DNA from: UBA5314 sp964635975
GTDB taxonomy: Bacteria; Bacillota; Syntrophomonadia; Syntrophomonadales; Syntrophomonadaceae
Direction of reading: 5' to 3'
NCBI GenBank assembly: GCA_964635975.1
Contig: CAZWPO010000006.1
Location: 1-64,000 of the forward strand
DNA: 64,000 nucleotides
Below, one piece after another: positions 35,726 to 44,650 of the stretch. Numbering within the stretch: position 1 is the stretch's first letter; each line of letters opens with the position of its first letter. Under the pieces are notes generated by a model that saw only the letters and a program-made list of their open reading frames with translations, made no database searches and was not told where the DNA came from. Position numbers and translations under genes: made by a program.

Positions 35726-36847
35726 ATGAACCAAAAGGCGCCAGCCTATATATTCTTAATTATATTTATAGTACTTGCTGTTCCTGCATGTTCCTCCAAG
35801 AAATCAGGCGAAAAAAAGCCGGGTTCAACAGCTGGAGTAGGCAATCAAGCCCCTTCCGAAGCCAATGAGATAATGAAGGAAACAAACAAGATCATAGTCT
35901 CCCTGGAGAAAAAAATGGCCATAAAAAAAGTCCCCGCCATAGCAATAGACAGCTCCGCCAAGCAGGGACAGGGTGAAGGCAGCAGTTCGGTAACATCAAA
36001 ATCCAGCACTGGACAGACTCAGGGACAAAGCAATAACCAGGCCGGGCAAAGCGGCGGCCAAAAAAAGGAGCAAGGTACTGGCCAGAACCAAATGGACAAT
36101 CAGGACCAGGCATCCGGACAAAATCAGCAGGGCCAAGGCTCAGGGCAAATTAAAAAGGGTCAGACCCAGGATGGAAATCAGAATCAGCAGGACACTCAGC
36201 CTGCCAATAAAAATACCAGTACTCAGCAAAAGCTGCCCAACGGCAGCGGCAGCTGGCAGGAGGAGACCAGCAGCCTGAAGAACATCCTGCGCAATTGGAA
36301 CACCCTGGAACCTGAGACGGTCAAAGCCGGTTTAAGCGTGGAGGCTCGCGACAAATTCGAGGCATCCCTTGAACAGCTGTCCACAATGGTTGGGCAGCAG
36401 AATTTGGAAGCCAGTCTTATGGCAGCCATCTCTCTTTACCGGGACTTTGGGGAAGTAGCCAGGGCACTGAGCTTGGCAACGCCACCGGATCTATTTCTGG
36501 TTAAATACGAGGCACTGGCAGGAATAACCGAAGCTTACCAGGGCAACTGGAAAGCTGCCGATTTACACGCAAGCCAGATCGATGCGCACTGGGGCCAGTT
36601 GCGAATGCAGCTCAAGGATGCTGATACGAAGCTGGTGGACCGTACTGAATTCTCTCTTCAGGATATTAAGCAAGCCGTTAAAGCCAGGTCCATTGAACTT
36701 GTTGCCCTCAGAGGAGAAATTGCTATTAATAACCTGAAAGAGCTGGAGGATTCCATATCCAAGGGCTCACAGCAGTCCGCTCAGGGCCAGGGGGGAGGCT
36801 CAAGCCAAAAGAATGGGAGTCAGGGGAGCGGCCAGGGCAGTCAGTAA
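35726..36847 (+). CDS. Gln/Gly-rich lipoprotein
   Basis: Starting at the ATG at 35726 (MNQKAPAYIFLI), preceded by GAGGTG. Residues 5-22 form a signal peptide ending in the lipobox VPAC. A Gln/Asn/Ser/Gly low-complexity linker (about 75-175) leads to a helical domain (about 185-350, SSLKNILRNWNTLEPETVKAG...) and a Ser/Gln/Gly tail. The Gln-rich parts suggest a flexible envelope spacer. No family recognised; function unknown. Confidence 0.75.
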   Translation: MNQKAPAYIFLIIFIVLAVPACSSKKSGEKKPGSTAGVGNQAPSEANEIMKETNKIIVSLEKKMAIKKVPAIAIDSSAKQGQGEGSSSVTSKSSTGQTQGQSNNQAGQSGGQKKEQGTGQNQMDNQDQASGQNQQGQGSGQIKKGQTQDGNQNQQDTQPANKNTSTQQKLPNGSGSWQEETSSLKNILRNWNTLEPETVKAGLSVEARDKFEASLEQLSTMVGQQNLEASLMAAISLYRDFGEVARALSLATPPDLFLVKYEALAGITEAYQGNWKAADLHASQIDAHWGQLRMQLKDADTKLVDRTEFSLQDIKQAVKARSIELVALRGEIAINNLKELEDSISKGSQQSAQGQGGGSSQKNGSQGSGQGSQ

Positions 36848-36998
36848 TGCTTGGAAAGAACATCCCTTAAGCTTTCACGATCCAGCTATTAGACCCATCT
36901 TGCGCAGTTTGTGATAAAATCCTACTAAGAGGGCGGCGCTTTTCACTATGCCCGGATCACGGAAATCGGCACCCTTATTTTGCGCAAGGGGTGGTTTT

Positions 36999-38060
36999 TT
37001 GTCCGCCATATATTTCTATCGCATCTACGAGACCCAATCGGAGATTGACTTAAATCGCTTGGAAAAGGTTCTACCTCAGGGACATGCACCCGCGCGGGCC
37101 AGGTTTTCACGGCTGCGGCCAAAGTCGATCCTGGTTGATAACCCCCCGCTTTTAATCAATCTGGAGCCTTTGATATTGGACAGCGAGAATATGGGCGCGG
37201 CATTTACGACTCAAGCCCGCATCTATGATATAGGAGCTATAAGCATCTGTCTGGTCTATGAATACTCCCCCTCCGGTGTACATTCCTTTGAATCCCTGGC
37301 TTTGCGTTTTGCTGGGCAGGAAGGGCTAGACGCGCTTTTTCAGAGCCAGCTTATGCGTCTTTCAGAACTGCTGGCCCCGCTTACGGAACCACTGAATGTC
37401 GATGCGGAGTTTTATGAAGACTATACAGTTTATCATATTGCCCGGCCCGCTGAGGTTGACGATCCAGTCGCGTTGCTGATGGGTGAAAAGAGTGACTTCA
37501 GCGATCAGATACGTGAACTGGTGCTGCGCGACCGGCTTTCCTACAGCCGGGATGACTTTGTAACTCTTACCTGGGATACCGCCCTGATCTGCGATCCGGA
37601 AGATCCTGGAGATCTTCGGGATCTGATCGAATTTGCTAATGTACAGCTACTGGAACTGCGCTACTATGACAATCTGCTCAGCAAGCAGATGGAGGCAATG
37701 AATGATGAAATAGAGAAGGCGGGGACCGGTAGCTCTTTCAGCCGTCTGCGCAGATACCGCAGGATAATGAGTAATTTAATGCATTTCATTACGGATATTA
37801 CTGAAATAAGCGAGAAAATTGACAATCTCATTAAAATTACCGAAGATGTATACTATGCACGGGTTTATCAGACCATTTTGCGAGTTCTTCGCAGTGATCA
37901 ATGGCGGGCCAGTGTCAACCGCAAATTGCAGGTGATCCAACAGAACTATTCCCTGCTCAGCAGCGAGGTTAACACCGAGCATTCCAATGTGCTGGAGTGG
38001 ATAATAATAATTTTGATCAGCCTGGAATTTGGTTTTGCCCTGTGGGATGCTTTCTTATAA
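36999..38060 (+). CDS. DUF155/RMD1-like membrane protein
   Basis: A TTG at 36999 with AAGGGG upstream gives the start MSAIYFYRIYE; the longer frame (ATG 36948) lacks a site. The 353-residue product has an N-terminal beta-rich domain, a central helical stretch (LLELRYYDNLLSKQM...), and a C-terminal EWIIIILISLEFGFALW membrane helix after a segment with conserved Y, W and R. This C-terminal architecture resembles DUF155/RMD1 proteins; the assignment is by overall pattern. Its role is unknown. Confidence 0.7.
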   Translation: MSAIYFYRIYETQSEIDLNRLEKVLPQGHAPARARFSRLRPKSILVDNPPLLINLEPLILDSENMGAAFTTQARIYDIGAISICLVYEYSPSGVHSFESLALRFAGQEGLDALFQSQLMRLSELLAPLTEPLNVDAEFYEDYTVYHIARPAEVDDPVALLMGEKSDFSDQIRELVLRDRLSYSRDDFVTLTWDTALICDPEDPGDLRDLIEFANVQLLELRYYDNLLSKQMEAMNDEIEKAGTGSSFSRLRRYRRIMSNLMHFITDITEISEKIDNLIKITEDVYYARVYQTILRVLRSDQWRASVNRKLQVIQQNYSLLSSEVNTEHSNVLEWIIIILISLEFGFALWDAFL

Positions 38061-38074
38061 ATACTTTTTTCGAA

Positions 38075-38218
38075 TCATTTCACCGCTCCGCAGGCATTTT
38101 TAAGGGATTTGATGGGCTCCCGTCTTTTCTTATCTTCAAGCTGCCGGATTGTCTGCTCAGCCAGCTTGTGATTTAATAGTTTTAGTTCAGGTTTGCTTTT
38201 CGCCTGGATGGGGAACAT
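38075..38218 (-). CDS. Possible 47-residue basic peptide
   Basis: On the minus strand an ATG frame (MFPIQAKSKPELKLLNHKLA...) of 47 residues with helical, Lys/Arg-rich composition lies between the DUF155 gene and mobB. It has only a weak GGATGG site and overlaps the mobB leader hairpin, so it may be chance. Confidence 0.25.
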   Translation of the reverse strand: MFPIQAKSKPELKLLNHKLAEQTIRQLEDKKRREPIKSLKNACGAVK

Positions 38219-38241
38219 TAACCATCCAGTAAGTGCAAACC
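38190..38241 (+). promoter_or_regulatory. Two-tier hairpin leader of mobB
   Basis: Outer stem GGTTTGC/GCAAACC (38190-38196 and 38235-38241), internal loop, inner stem CTGGATGG/CCATCCAG (38204-38211 and 38222-38229) with a 10-base loop, ending 10 bases before the mobB ribosome site. No known riboswitch class recognised. Confidence 0.4.
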
Positions 38242-38257
38242 GAAAGCTCTGGAGGTG

Positions 38258-38782
38258 TTGACACTGGTTCCTGTGATTGGATTTTTTGGTTACTCAAACT
38301 CAGGTAAAACGACAGTTGTGGCTAAACTAGTTAAGATCCTCACCACCCGGGGATACCGCGTGGCTGCTATCAAACATGCAGCGCACGGATACGACATGGA
38401 TGTTCCCGGCAAGGATTCCTGGCAGCACTTTAGGGCCGGAGCTGAAACAGTTGTACTGGTGGGGCCGGATTCTATGACCATGCATAAGCGCACCCGCACT
38501 GAATCGGGTCTTGTAGAGGCGGTAGAAATGATCAAGAACGATCCCGATATAGAATTGATTCTTGTAGAAGGTTTTAAAAGCCAGCCGGGACCCAAAATTC
38601 AAATATTACGCGGCGAAGGCTACACTGATGAAGACATTGATCAGCAGGCCATAGCCGTAGTATGCGATGGCCCATTACCCATTGCCCCCCCTTGCTTCTA
38701 TTCCCATAATCTGGACCCTCTTGCCGACTTCATAGTGGCCCATTTCCTGGAAGAAGCCATAAATATGGCAAAACAAAGGTAG
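38258..38782 (+). CDS. mobB: Molybdopterin-guanine dinucleotide biosynthesis adaptor MobB
   Basis: The GTP-binding P-loop GYSNSGKTT (about residue 12) and LILVEGFKSQPGPKIQILR identify MobB. About 174 residues. The start is uncertain: the ribosome site GGAGGTG (38251-38257) is too close to TTG 38258, whereas a CTG at 38264 would give the family-typical VPVIGFFGYS; GTG 38255 overlaps the site. It supports molybdenum or tungsten enzymes such as formate dehydrogenase; no other Moco gene is in the window. Confidence 0.88.
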   Translation: MTLVPVIGFFGYSNSGKTTVVAKLVKILTTRGYRVAAIKHAAHGYDMDVPGKDSWQHFRAGAETVVLVGPDSMTMHKRTRTESGLVEAVEMIKNDPDIELILVEGFKSQPGPKIQILRGEGYTDEDIDQQAIAVVCDGPLPIAPPCFYSHNLDPLADFIVAHFLEEAINMAKQR

Positions 38783-38793
38783 GAAGTGCTTTA

Positions 38794-38970
38794 ATGGGGA
38801 ACGAAAAAACAGTTTTGGATGCTTTTAAAAAGGGAGGGAAACCACTCAGTGCCAAGGAAGTTGCTGAGGCAACTGGACTGGATAAAAAAGAAGTTGACAA
38901 AATAATCAAGCAACTCAAAGATGCTGATAAAATCAACTCCCCTAAACGCTGTTACTATCAAGCGAATTAA
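38794..38970 (+). CDS. 58-residue winged-helix protein
   Basis: ATG start with AGGAAG upstream, 11 bases after mobB. The sequence (LSAKEVAEATGLDKKEVDKIIKQL) forms a helix-turn-helix, followed by a short wing. It is almost entirely one winged-helix domain, probably DNA-binding or a protein-interaction module. Cotranscribed with mobB. Confidence 0.65.
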   Translation: MGNEKTVLDAFKKGGKPLSAKEVAEATGLDKKEVDKIIKQLKDADKINSPKRCYYQAN

Positions 38971-39360
38971 TCCGGCTCGGATAGTGACGCTGTATTGAGA
39001 CGGCTTTGTAGAGCGTGACGCGAGCAATATAGAGTTTTTACTCCTTCACAACTCCGCATCTGGTGCACGTGAAGTGAGTGATAACTGCTTTTTCCCGGTC
39101 AAGATGGGGCTGCATCCTGTGGCCAATAATCCAGCATACGATCCTTCTGATCATAATTTTCCACCACCATTATATGTGTCCTCTATTCTTCTAATTCAAC
39201 TTATTCAAAGCGCAAAAACGCGGTGCAGAGATTCGCTTGTTCATCCTTATTTGACAAGCAATAGACCGTTATTAGGCAGTGATGATACAATTAAATAAAG
39301 GCCTTGATAGGGTCTCTTTTTTATTATGAATTTATGGTTTCTAAAATAAGGAGGATCACA
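38971..39360. other. Intergenic region without recognised gene
   Basis: The 390 bases between the winged-helix gene and the radical SAM gene contain no frame with a good ribosome site, no long inverted repeat and no convincing promoter. Confidence 0.4.
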
Positions 39361-40227
39361 ATGCGTTACGAAGGCACTGTATACCGGCCGCCCAGTGAGG
39401 CTTACAGTCTTTTGATTCAAGCCACCATAGGGTGCCCCCATAATCGTTGTACTTTTTGTAATATGTATAAAAACACCAAATTCCGCATACGCAAGGTAGA
39501 GGATATCAAAGAAGACCTGCGTATGGCAAGACAGCATTACGGAGAGTTTATCAACTCCATTTTCTTCCCGGATGGCAATACCATATATATGAAGACCGAT
39601 CAGTTGGTGGAGATCCTTAGCTATGCCCGTGAACTCTTTCCCCATTTGCAGCGCATAACCACCTACGGCTCAGCTCGTTTTGTCAATTTGAAAAGCGTTG
39701 AGGACCTGAAACGCCTGAGGGAGGCAGGGCTGGCACGAGTCCATATGGGCATGGAAAGCGGCGACGATCTTGTCCTGGAGAGGATCAAGAAAGGGACTGA
39801 TTCTAAGGGAATAATAGAAGCAGGATTAAAATTGAAGGAAGCCGGAATCGAAGTAAGCGAGTATTACCTGGTAGGCATAGGCGGCAAGGAACGCAGCCGC
39901 GAACACGCCCTTAACAGTGCTAAAGTCATCAGCGCTATCAGCCCTAACTTTGTTCGCCTGCGCACCCTGGTGCCAGAACCCGGAACCCCTCTTTACGAGG
40001 AACTGCGTGAAGGTAAATTCGAGCTCCTGAGCGCCCATGAAGCACTAAACGAAGTGCGCCTCTTTATTGAAAACCTGGAATGTGAAAACACTGAACTTTT
40101 AAGTGATCATGTATCAAATTACGGCAACATTAACGGGGTGCTCCCCCAGGACAAGCAGCAAATGCTGGATCTGATTGACAAGTATTTACAGATCGACGAG
40201 TCCCGTTATGGGCCCCGCCACTTGTAA
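39361..40227 (+). CDS. Radical SAM protein with CX4CX2C cluster motif
   Basis: Start at the ATG at 39361 with AAGGAGG 6 bases upstream; 288 residues. The cluster motif reads GCPHNRCTFCNMY, so four residues separate the first two Cys instead of the usual three. Further radical SAM features are FPDGNT, RVHMGMESGDD and the C-terminal LRTLVPEPGTPLYEEL. No substrate prediction is possible. A strong hairpin follows. Confidence 0.88.
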   Translation: MRYEGTVYRPPSEAYSLLIQATIGCPHNRCTFCNMYKNTKFRIRKVEDIKEDLRMARQHYGEFINSIFFPDGNTIYMKTDQLVEILSYARELFPHLQRITTYGSARFVNLKSVEDLKRLREAGLARVHMGMESGDDLVLERIKKGTDSKGIIEAGLKLKEAGIEVSEYYLVGIGGKERSREHALNSAKVISAISPNFVRLRTLVPEPGTPLYEELREGKFELLSAHEALNEVRLFIENLECENTELLSDHVSNYGNINGVLPQDKQQMLDLIDKYLQIDESRYGPRHL

Positions 40228-40236
40228 ATCAGAAAA

Positions 40237-40275
40237 TTCAAGGCGAACGAGGGATGGAGCCTCGTTCGCCTTGAA
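40237..40275. terminator. 16-bp perfect hairpin, bidirectional
   Basis: Arms at 40237-40252 and 40260-40275 (start TTCAAGGC, end GCCTTGAA) pair without mismatch around a 7-base loop. On the minus strand TTTT follows, which suits termination of the minus-strand MBL gene; on the plus strand it follows the radical SAM gene. Confidence 0.7.
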
Positions 40276-40409
40276 GGCTAGCAATGGCATGGGCGTTAAT
40301 GAAATGACGAATAATAAACGAAGCTAATAAAATCAGGTTGCCCGAGTAAAGCTACTATCGGTTTAGTTCTCTTGTCCAATAAAGGTTAGGAGGCTAAATA
40401 GAATCCTTA

Positions 40410-41390
40410 TCAACGACTGGAAGGCAGTTGAAACACTATCTTATCCTCAAATATCTTCTTTTCAAGCAGCTTCAAGCAATACAGATGCTCCAGGTGGGCT
40501 ACCGCTTCGCCGGTGGCGAACCACTGTTGGTAGCTTGAAACATCATCCCAGGTATCATATACCATATCCCAGTGCATACGGCTGGCTACCTGATAGCCAT
40601 CCATAGGCCCCTGCTTAAGAATTCCCAGTACTTCCTCAAGCCGAGCTTTATGGTGTTCTTTTAATTCAACAATCCTTTGGTGATAATCGTAAATAATATT
40701 GCGATGACCGGGAAAAATCATTGAGATTTCCATAGCGTCTAGTTTGTTCAAGCTGCCCAGGTAATTACCCAGAGCATCATCGACATTGAAGCGGGCGGTA
40801 ATATTGGAGCTGATGTTAGATAATATCATGTCCCCGGCTATTAAGAACTTCTGCTCCGGTTCATACAAGCACATATGCCCCGGAGTATGTCCGGGAGTGC
40901 TGATACAGGCAAAATGGTAATCTCCGTAGTCAAGCTTATCACCTTCTTCAACATAGGTGATAGGCTTTACTACAGATGGTATAGCCCCTTGAAAAGACCC
41001 GCGCTGCGCTTTCAAATATTCAGCAGGATAGCCGTGTGACTTATAAAAGGCATCAGCCCTTTCCCAAAACTCGTCGGTGCTGGCATTCTCGATGATATGA
41101 CCATCTATCTCACTGCAGAATATCTTTGATGATTCGGATGCCAGGACAAAAACCAGACCTGAGTGGTCAGCATGTAGATGGGTAACAAAAATATCGATTT
41201 GATTCCAATCAATAGCTAGTTCTTCCATTGCGTCCATCTGGGCGCCGTAACATTCAGGCCAGTTGAAGCCGGTATCCACCAGCAGGCTTCGATCCTCGCC
41301 TTTTATAAGGTATGATTTCAAGGCTTTCAAAGGATTGTTGGGCAGGGGTATATCCAATTGATAGATCCCCGGCAATATCTCTCTAGTCAT
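40410..41390 (-). CDS. MBL-fold metallohydrolase
   Basis: I start it at the ATG at 41390, preceded by GGAGG at 8 bases; 326 residues. Metal ligands: THLHADHSG (about 83), TPGHTPGH and a later D/H set. A C-terminal helical winged-helix-like domain (HHKARLEEVLGILKQGPMDGYQVASRM) is typical of this subgroup of MBL hydrolases. The substrate is unknown. Confidence 0.85.
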   Translation of the reverse strand: MTREILPGIYQLDIPLPNNPLKALKSYLIKGEDRSLLVDTGFNWPECYGAQMDAMEELAIDWNQIDIFVTHLHADHSGLVFVLASESSKIFCSEIDGHIIENASTDEFWERADAFYKSHGYPAEYLKAQRGSFQGAIPSVVKPITYVEEGDKLDYGDYHFACISTPGHTPGHMCLYEPEQKFLIAGDMILSNISSNITARFNVDDALGNYLGSLNKLDAMEISMIFPGHRNIIYDYHQRIVELKEHHKARLEEVLGILKQGPMDGYQVASRMHWDMVYDTWDDVSSYQQWFATGEAVAHLEHLYCLKLLEKKIFEDKIVFQLPSSR

Positions 41391-41640
41391 ATTTCCTCCC
41401 CCTTCTGTAAACCTACCACCTACAAACTTACTTTTTCCCCGGTATTGTTGTTTGTCTCCATCACCTAACATATATGCTAAATTGGCCCAGGATATTTTCT
41501 CAACTATCTGCTCTTCAAAAATCAGCTCTTTCCAGGTCAAATCGAGATGTGTCATCTAGATAACCGCCGGGAATAACCTCGTGGCCTCTTCGGCTTGTTC
41601 ATAGATCATATCAGCCATCGCATCTGCAAATATAAAATTC
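41391..41640 (-). pseudogene. Possible coding relic upstream of the MBL gene
   Basis: In the same minus frame the sequence upstream reads as plausible protein (FADAMADMIYEQAEEATRLF, a TAG stop, then MTHLDLTWKELIFEEQIVEK). It may be a decayed gene or noise; no family is recognised. Confidence 0.25.
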
Positions 41641-41666
41641 GTAAAGTGCGTTCCAGCTAATTACCT

Positions 41667-42329
41667 TCAAGAAATCCAATGCCTGATTTGCTCAGCAATT
41701 ATGGTAATAGTTTCTTCCTTCAAAAAAACATCACCATGTAAAGCTTTGTTCACAATCCTTACTGGTATCCCCAGTTGTCTGACCTGAAAACAGCTTTCGC
41801 TAACCTCCTTGAAATCCCGGTCGCCGAGAATTATCAACCGATTTTTTTCCTGGTCGAATGAGGGTGCTAATGAACTAAAGATTTTCAAAAAGTCTTCAAA
41901 GGAGTTTCCCTTCACCCGGTGACTCCTCATATTCTTCAGCGGGAATCGCAGCGAACGTCCTACCTCCGGTCCCAGCGGCGGTGAAATCGCTATTACAAAT
42001 TTTGCGCTGCTCAATAGTCCCAGGCGTCCGCCCAACGACTGGCCGACCAGCACTACCTGACCAAAGCGCTGCCAGTCTCCCATGGCTGCCTCGATATCCT
42101 CCAGTATGTTTTCATCTAGAGGCGCCTGGTTTTCCCCGTGCCCAGGCAGGTCTATGGCGCAGACCGCCATACTCTGCTCAGCCAGGCGCCAGGCCAGACC
42201 CAGCACCTCCTCCTTACAGCCTCCGTATCCATGCACTAATACTACTCCCCCCAGGGGATTTTCAGGAATAATGCCTGCCGCCGGTACGGTATGGCCCGCG
42301 GCTTGAAGGTTCACTCTACAAATAATCAT
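41667..42329 (-). CDS. Alpha/beta hydrolase
   Basis: A 220-residue hydrolase. Visible: oxyanion-hole region VVLVHGYGGCKEE, nucleophile elbow GQSLGGR (Ser about 99), acid in ILGDRDFKEV, and His in ALHGDVFL. The substrate cannot be inferred; it may be an esterase or thioesterase acting with the neighbouring MBL hydrolase. Confidence 0.85.
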   Translation of the reverse strand: MIICRVNLQAAGHTVPAAGIIPENPLGGVVLVHGYGGCKEEVLGLAWRLAEQSMAVCAIDLPGHGENQAPLDENILEDIEAAMGDWQRFGQVVLVGQSLGGRLGLLSSAKFVIAISPPLGPEVGRSLRFPLKNMRSHRVKGNSFEDFLKIFSSLAPSFDQEKNRLIILGDRDFKEVSESCFQVRQLGIPVRIVNKALHGDVFLKEETITIIAEQIRHWIS

Positions 42330-42523
42330 TAGCTCTGCTCCCTGACTACTGCCTAATTACTCATTGATTTCAGTTTTTTAGATTGCAAGGGTTTCGATTT
42401 ATAAATGGAGTGAAATAGTGAATAGTATTAAAATTCGGCCTTTTACTTCTATTCCCTTTTTGCTTCTGAATTTGGGCTTGCTTATATTCCTGACACCGTT
42501 ACATCTGGGAAAGTTCATATGCA

Positions 42524-42566
42524 CAAAAAAAGCAGGGAGAAGGCCTTATCAGGATTCCTTCTCCCC
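42524..42566 (-). terminator. Terminator of the anion transporter gene
   Basis: On the minus strand GGGAGAAGG and CCTTCTCCC pair, then TGCTTTTTTT. It lies 40 bases past the transporter stop. Confidence 0.8.
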
Positions 42567-42607
42567 GTATGAGAGAGTATAATCAGGGGGTTTGAACGTC
42601 GATCGAT

Positions 42608-44011
42608 TTATTGGATTGCGCCAATCATCCGCCAGTATGGGATGCTTATCAACAAAGCCACCACTACTGCAATGATGTAGCATATACCAGCGGTAAATAT
42701 ATGCCCGGCCGCCCAGCCTTTGTTCTGCATTATGCCCTCAGCCATCAGCATCCAGGGCTGCTGGTAACCCAGCAGGAAGAAATTAATGCCTGCCAGGTAG
42801 GCGAAGGTGACCACCAGCGGGTGTATCCCAAACTGATTGAATACCGGTATAAGAACCGTAGCAGTGAGGGCAATAGTTGAAAATCCCCAGGGTACATCAA
42901 TGAAGCGTATCAGCAGCATCCCGAATGTAGCTACCAGCATAAAAAGGAGTGGATTAGGAGCTAAATTCAGCATGGTCGGTTCCAATAAGGGGGCTATCCA
43001 GGCAGCAACCTTGGCATCAGTGAAAATTGTAGAAAGGCTGATAGTTACTCCAAAGAACACGATTACGTCCCAATTAGCACCGGTTCCGATCTCGCTAGCT
43101 TTGATTACGCCGAAGAGGAGCAGTAGCACCATAGCCATCAAAGCTGTGGCCGCCGCTGGAATACCGTGCAATTTCTCGGTTGTAAAGAATAGCAGGGACC
43201 CTACCAGGATAAGTGCAGTGATTATTTCGTCCCGGCTGATGGGACCCAATCCAGCATACTGCTGCTTGAATGTATCGCGCGGTATGCCGATAGCTTCTTT
43301 AGGCTTCATCAATATATAAACCAGAACCACATATACGATGGTTACAATAAACCAGGGCAGGGCCAGCATCTGGAACCAGTTCTCAAAAGTGGCCAGGGGC
43401 TTTAAGGCGGCGGGCAGAAATCCTACCATAATCGGACCGGATAGAGAACCAGTAAGCCAGCCGGTCCCAGGGAAGAGGCACATGGCAAAGGCGATAAGCG
43501 CTATATAAGCGGAACCTTTAGAGTTGTATTCCTGCTTACAGGCGTCAATTACACCCAGGGCGATAGGCATTACAATCGCCAGCCTGACTGTAATAGAAGG
43601 CGTCAGGGCCGACAGTGCCATACCAATGATAAACCAGCTCAATGCCATGGTAGCCCAGCTGGGCTCAAAGCTTTTCAGTACCAAATAGGCTATTCTTTTT
43701 CCCAGGCCGGTCTTCTGCAGCACAAATCCAAAATATAGAGCCGGGATAAGTATCCACACTGCCGAGCTGACAAAGCCCGAAGCTACCACATTGTATTTGA
43801 GGCCCAGCATAAGTCCAGCTGACACTAAAAACGCACTTCCGGCTAGAAACGGAACTCCGCCAGGTTTGAATATCCATAAGCCCAGCGTAAAAATAACTGT
43901 AGCCACCACGTAATGCCCCAGAGGAGCAAGGCCTGTGAACGGCTTGAGCAGGGCCACAACTAAAGCGATTATAGCGACTATAACAATTCCTGCTACCTTG
44001 GAATCTTTCAT
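42608..44011 (-). CDS. DASS-family (SLC13-like) anion transporter
   Basis: The ATG at 44011 (MKDSKVAGIVIV) has GAGGGATG upstream; 467 residues. About 12 membrane helices, with the family-typical SLSGPIMVG/ALTPSITVR and C-terminal GINFFLLGYQQP regions. Dicarboxylates, aromatic or other organic anions are possible substrates. Expression should depend on sigma-54 (44342-44357) and the neighbouring activator. Confidence 0.85.
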   Translation of the reverse strand: MKDSKVAGIVIVAIIALVVALLKPFTGLAPLGHYVVATVIFTLGLWIFKPGGVPFLAGSAFLVSAGLMLGLKYNVVASGFVSSAVWILIPALYFGFVLQKTGLGKRIAYLVLKSFEPSWATMALSWFIIGMALSALTPSITVRLAIVMPIALGVIDACKQEYNSKGSAYIALIAFAMCLFPGTGWLTGSLSGPIMVGFLPAALKPLATFENWFQMLALPWFIVTIVYVVLVYILMKPKEAIGIPRDTFKQQYAGLGPISRDEIITALILVGSLLFFTTEKLHGIPAAATALMAMVLLLLFGVIKASEIGTGANWDVIVFFGVTISLSTIFTDAKVAAWIAPLLEPTMLNLAPNPLLFMLVATFGMLLIRFIDVPWGFSTIALTATVLIPVFNQFGIHPLVVTFAYLAGINFFLLGYQQPWMLMAEGIMQNKGWAAGHIFTAGICYIIAVVVALLISIPYWRMIGAIQ

Positions 44012-44341
44012 AATTTCATCCCTCTCCAAATAATAATTTCTCATTTATAAATGTCTTATTTACCGTGTTGTATTCAGGTCCCGCGACTGCAGTCCATGTG
44101 TACTCACAAAACAGCCGTTGATTATGTCCTAACATTACTTCTTATATAAACAATGCTTGATATGCTTTCAACCAAACAAATCATACCGTATTTTTCAGGT
44201 ATGGAGCTTGAAAGAAGAGGATGATGGGACGATTACACTCCTCCATAAACCTCCTTCCAGGGCCTTTAAATTGCTGTTCGGGGATAAGTGATCCCAGCAA
44301 ATCCTAAATCTCCCCGTTTCTCTACCTTATTTTCTTATTAA

Positions 44342-44357
44342 GCAAATATCGTGCCAT
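44342..44357 (-). promoter_or_regulatory. Consensus sigma-54 promoter for the transporter
   Basis: On the minus strand TGGCACG-ATAT-TTGCT, an exact match to the -24/-12 consensus. It points to the transporter gene and leaves a leader of about 320 bases. Confidence 0.85.
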
Positions 44358-44447
44358 GTCATCCATCAGAATATTTTTTTACTAAGTCCTGTATTCAGGC
44401 ATTTGTTCTGCTGCCAATCTATCGTTTAATCTTTATTGTTTCGGATA

Positions 44448-44456
44448 TGTAACACC
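44448..44456. promoter_or_regulatory. Activator half-site
   Basis: TGTAACACC matches one half of the palindrome at 44556-44583 and lies about 90 bases upstream of the sigma-54 promoter. Confidence 0.35.
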
Positions 44457-44555
44457 GCTCACACCCGGCTTTGTGTATGAGAGAATTATAGACACTGTGT
44501 ATATCTGGCAATATGCGGCCTGGACTATATTTTTTATGTCTATTTTAAAAGCTAA

Positions 44556-44583
44556 ACGGGTGTTACAATATTGTAACACCCGT
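44556..44583. promoter_or_regulatory. 28-bp perfect palindrome, likely activator site
   Basis: The half ACGGGTGTTACAAT is repeated exactly in inverse around centre 44569.5. It lies 200 bases upstream of the sigma-54 promoter, a usual distance for enhancer binding. It also lies 68 bases past the regulator stop and could act as a terminator; both are possible. Confidence 0.6.
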
Positions 44584-44650
44584 ATCAAAAATGCATCACA
44601 ATTAGGCCTTGTGCTTTAGTGCATCTACTTAGCAGGTTGAATTAATTATG

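Noticed and set aside
36060..36230. Tandem-looking Gln/Gly codon tract as a DNA repeat
   Set aside because: The repetition follows amino-acid composition of the lipoprotein and has no fixed DNA period.
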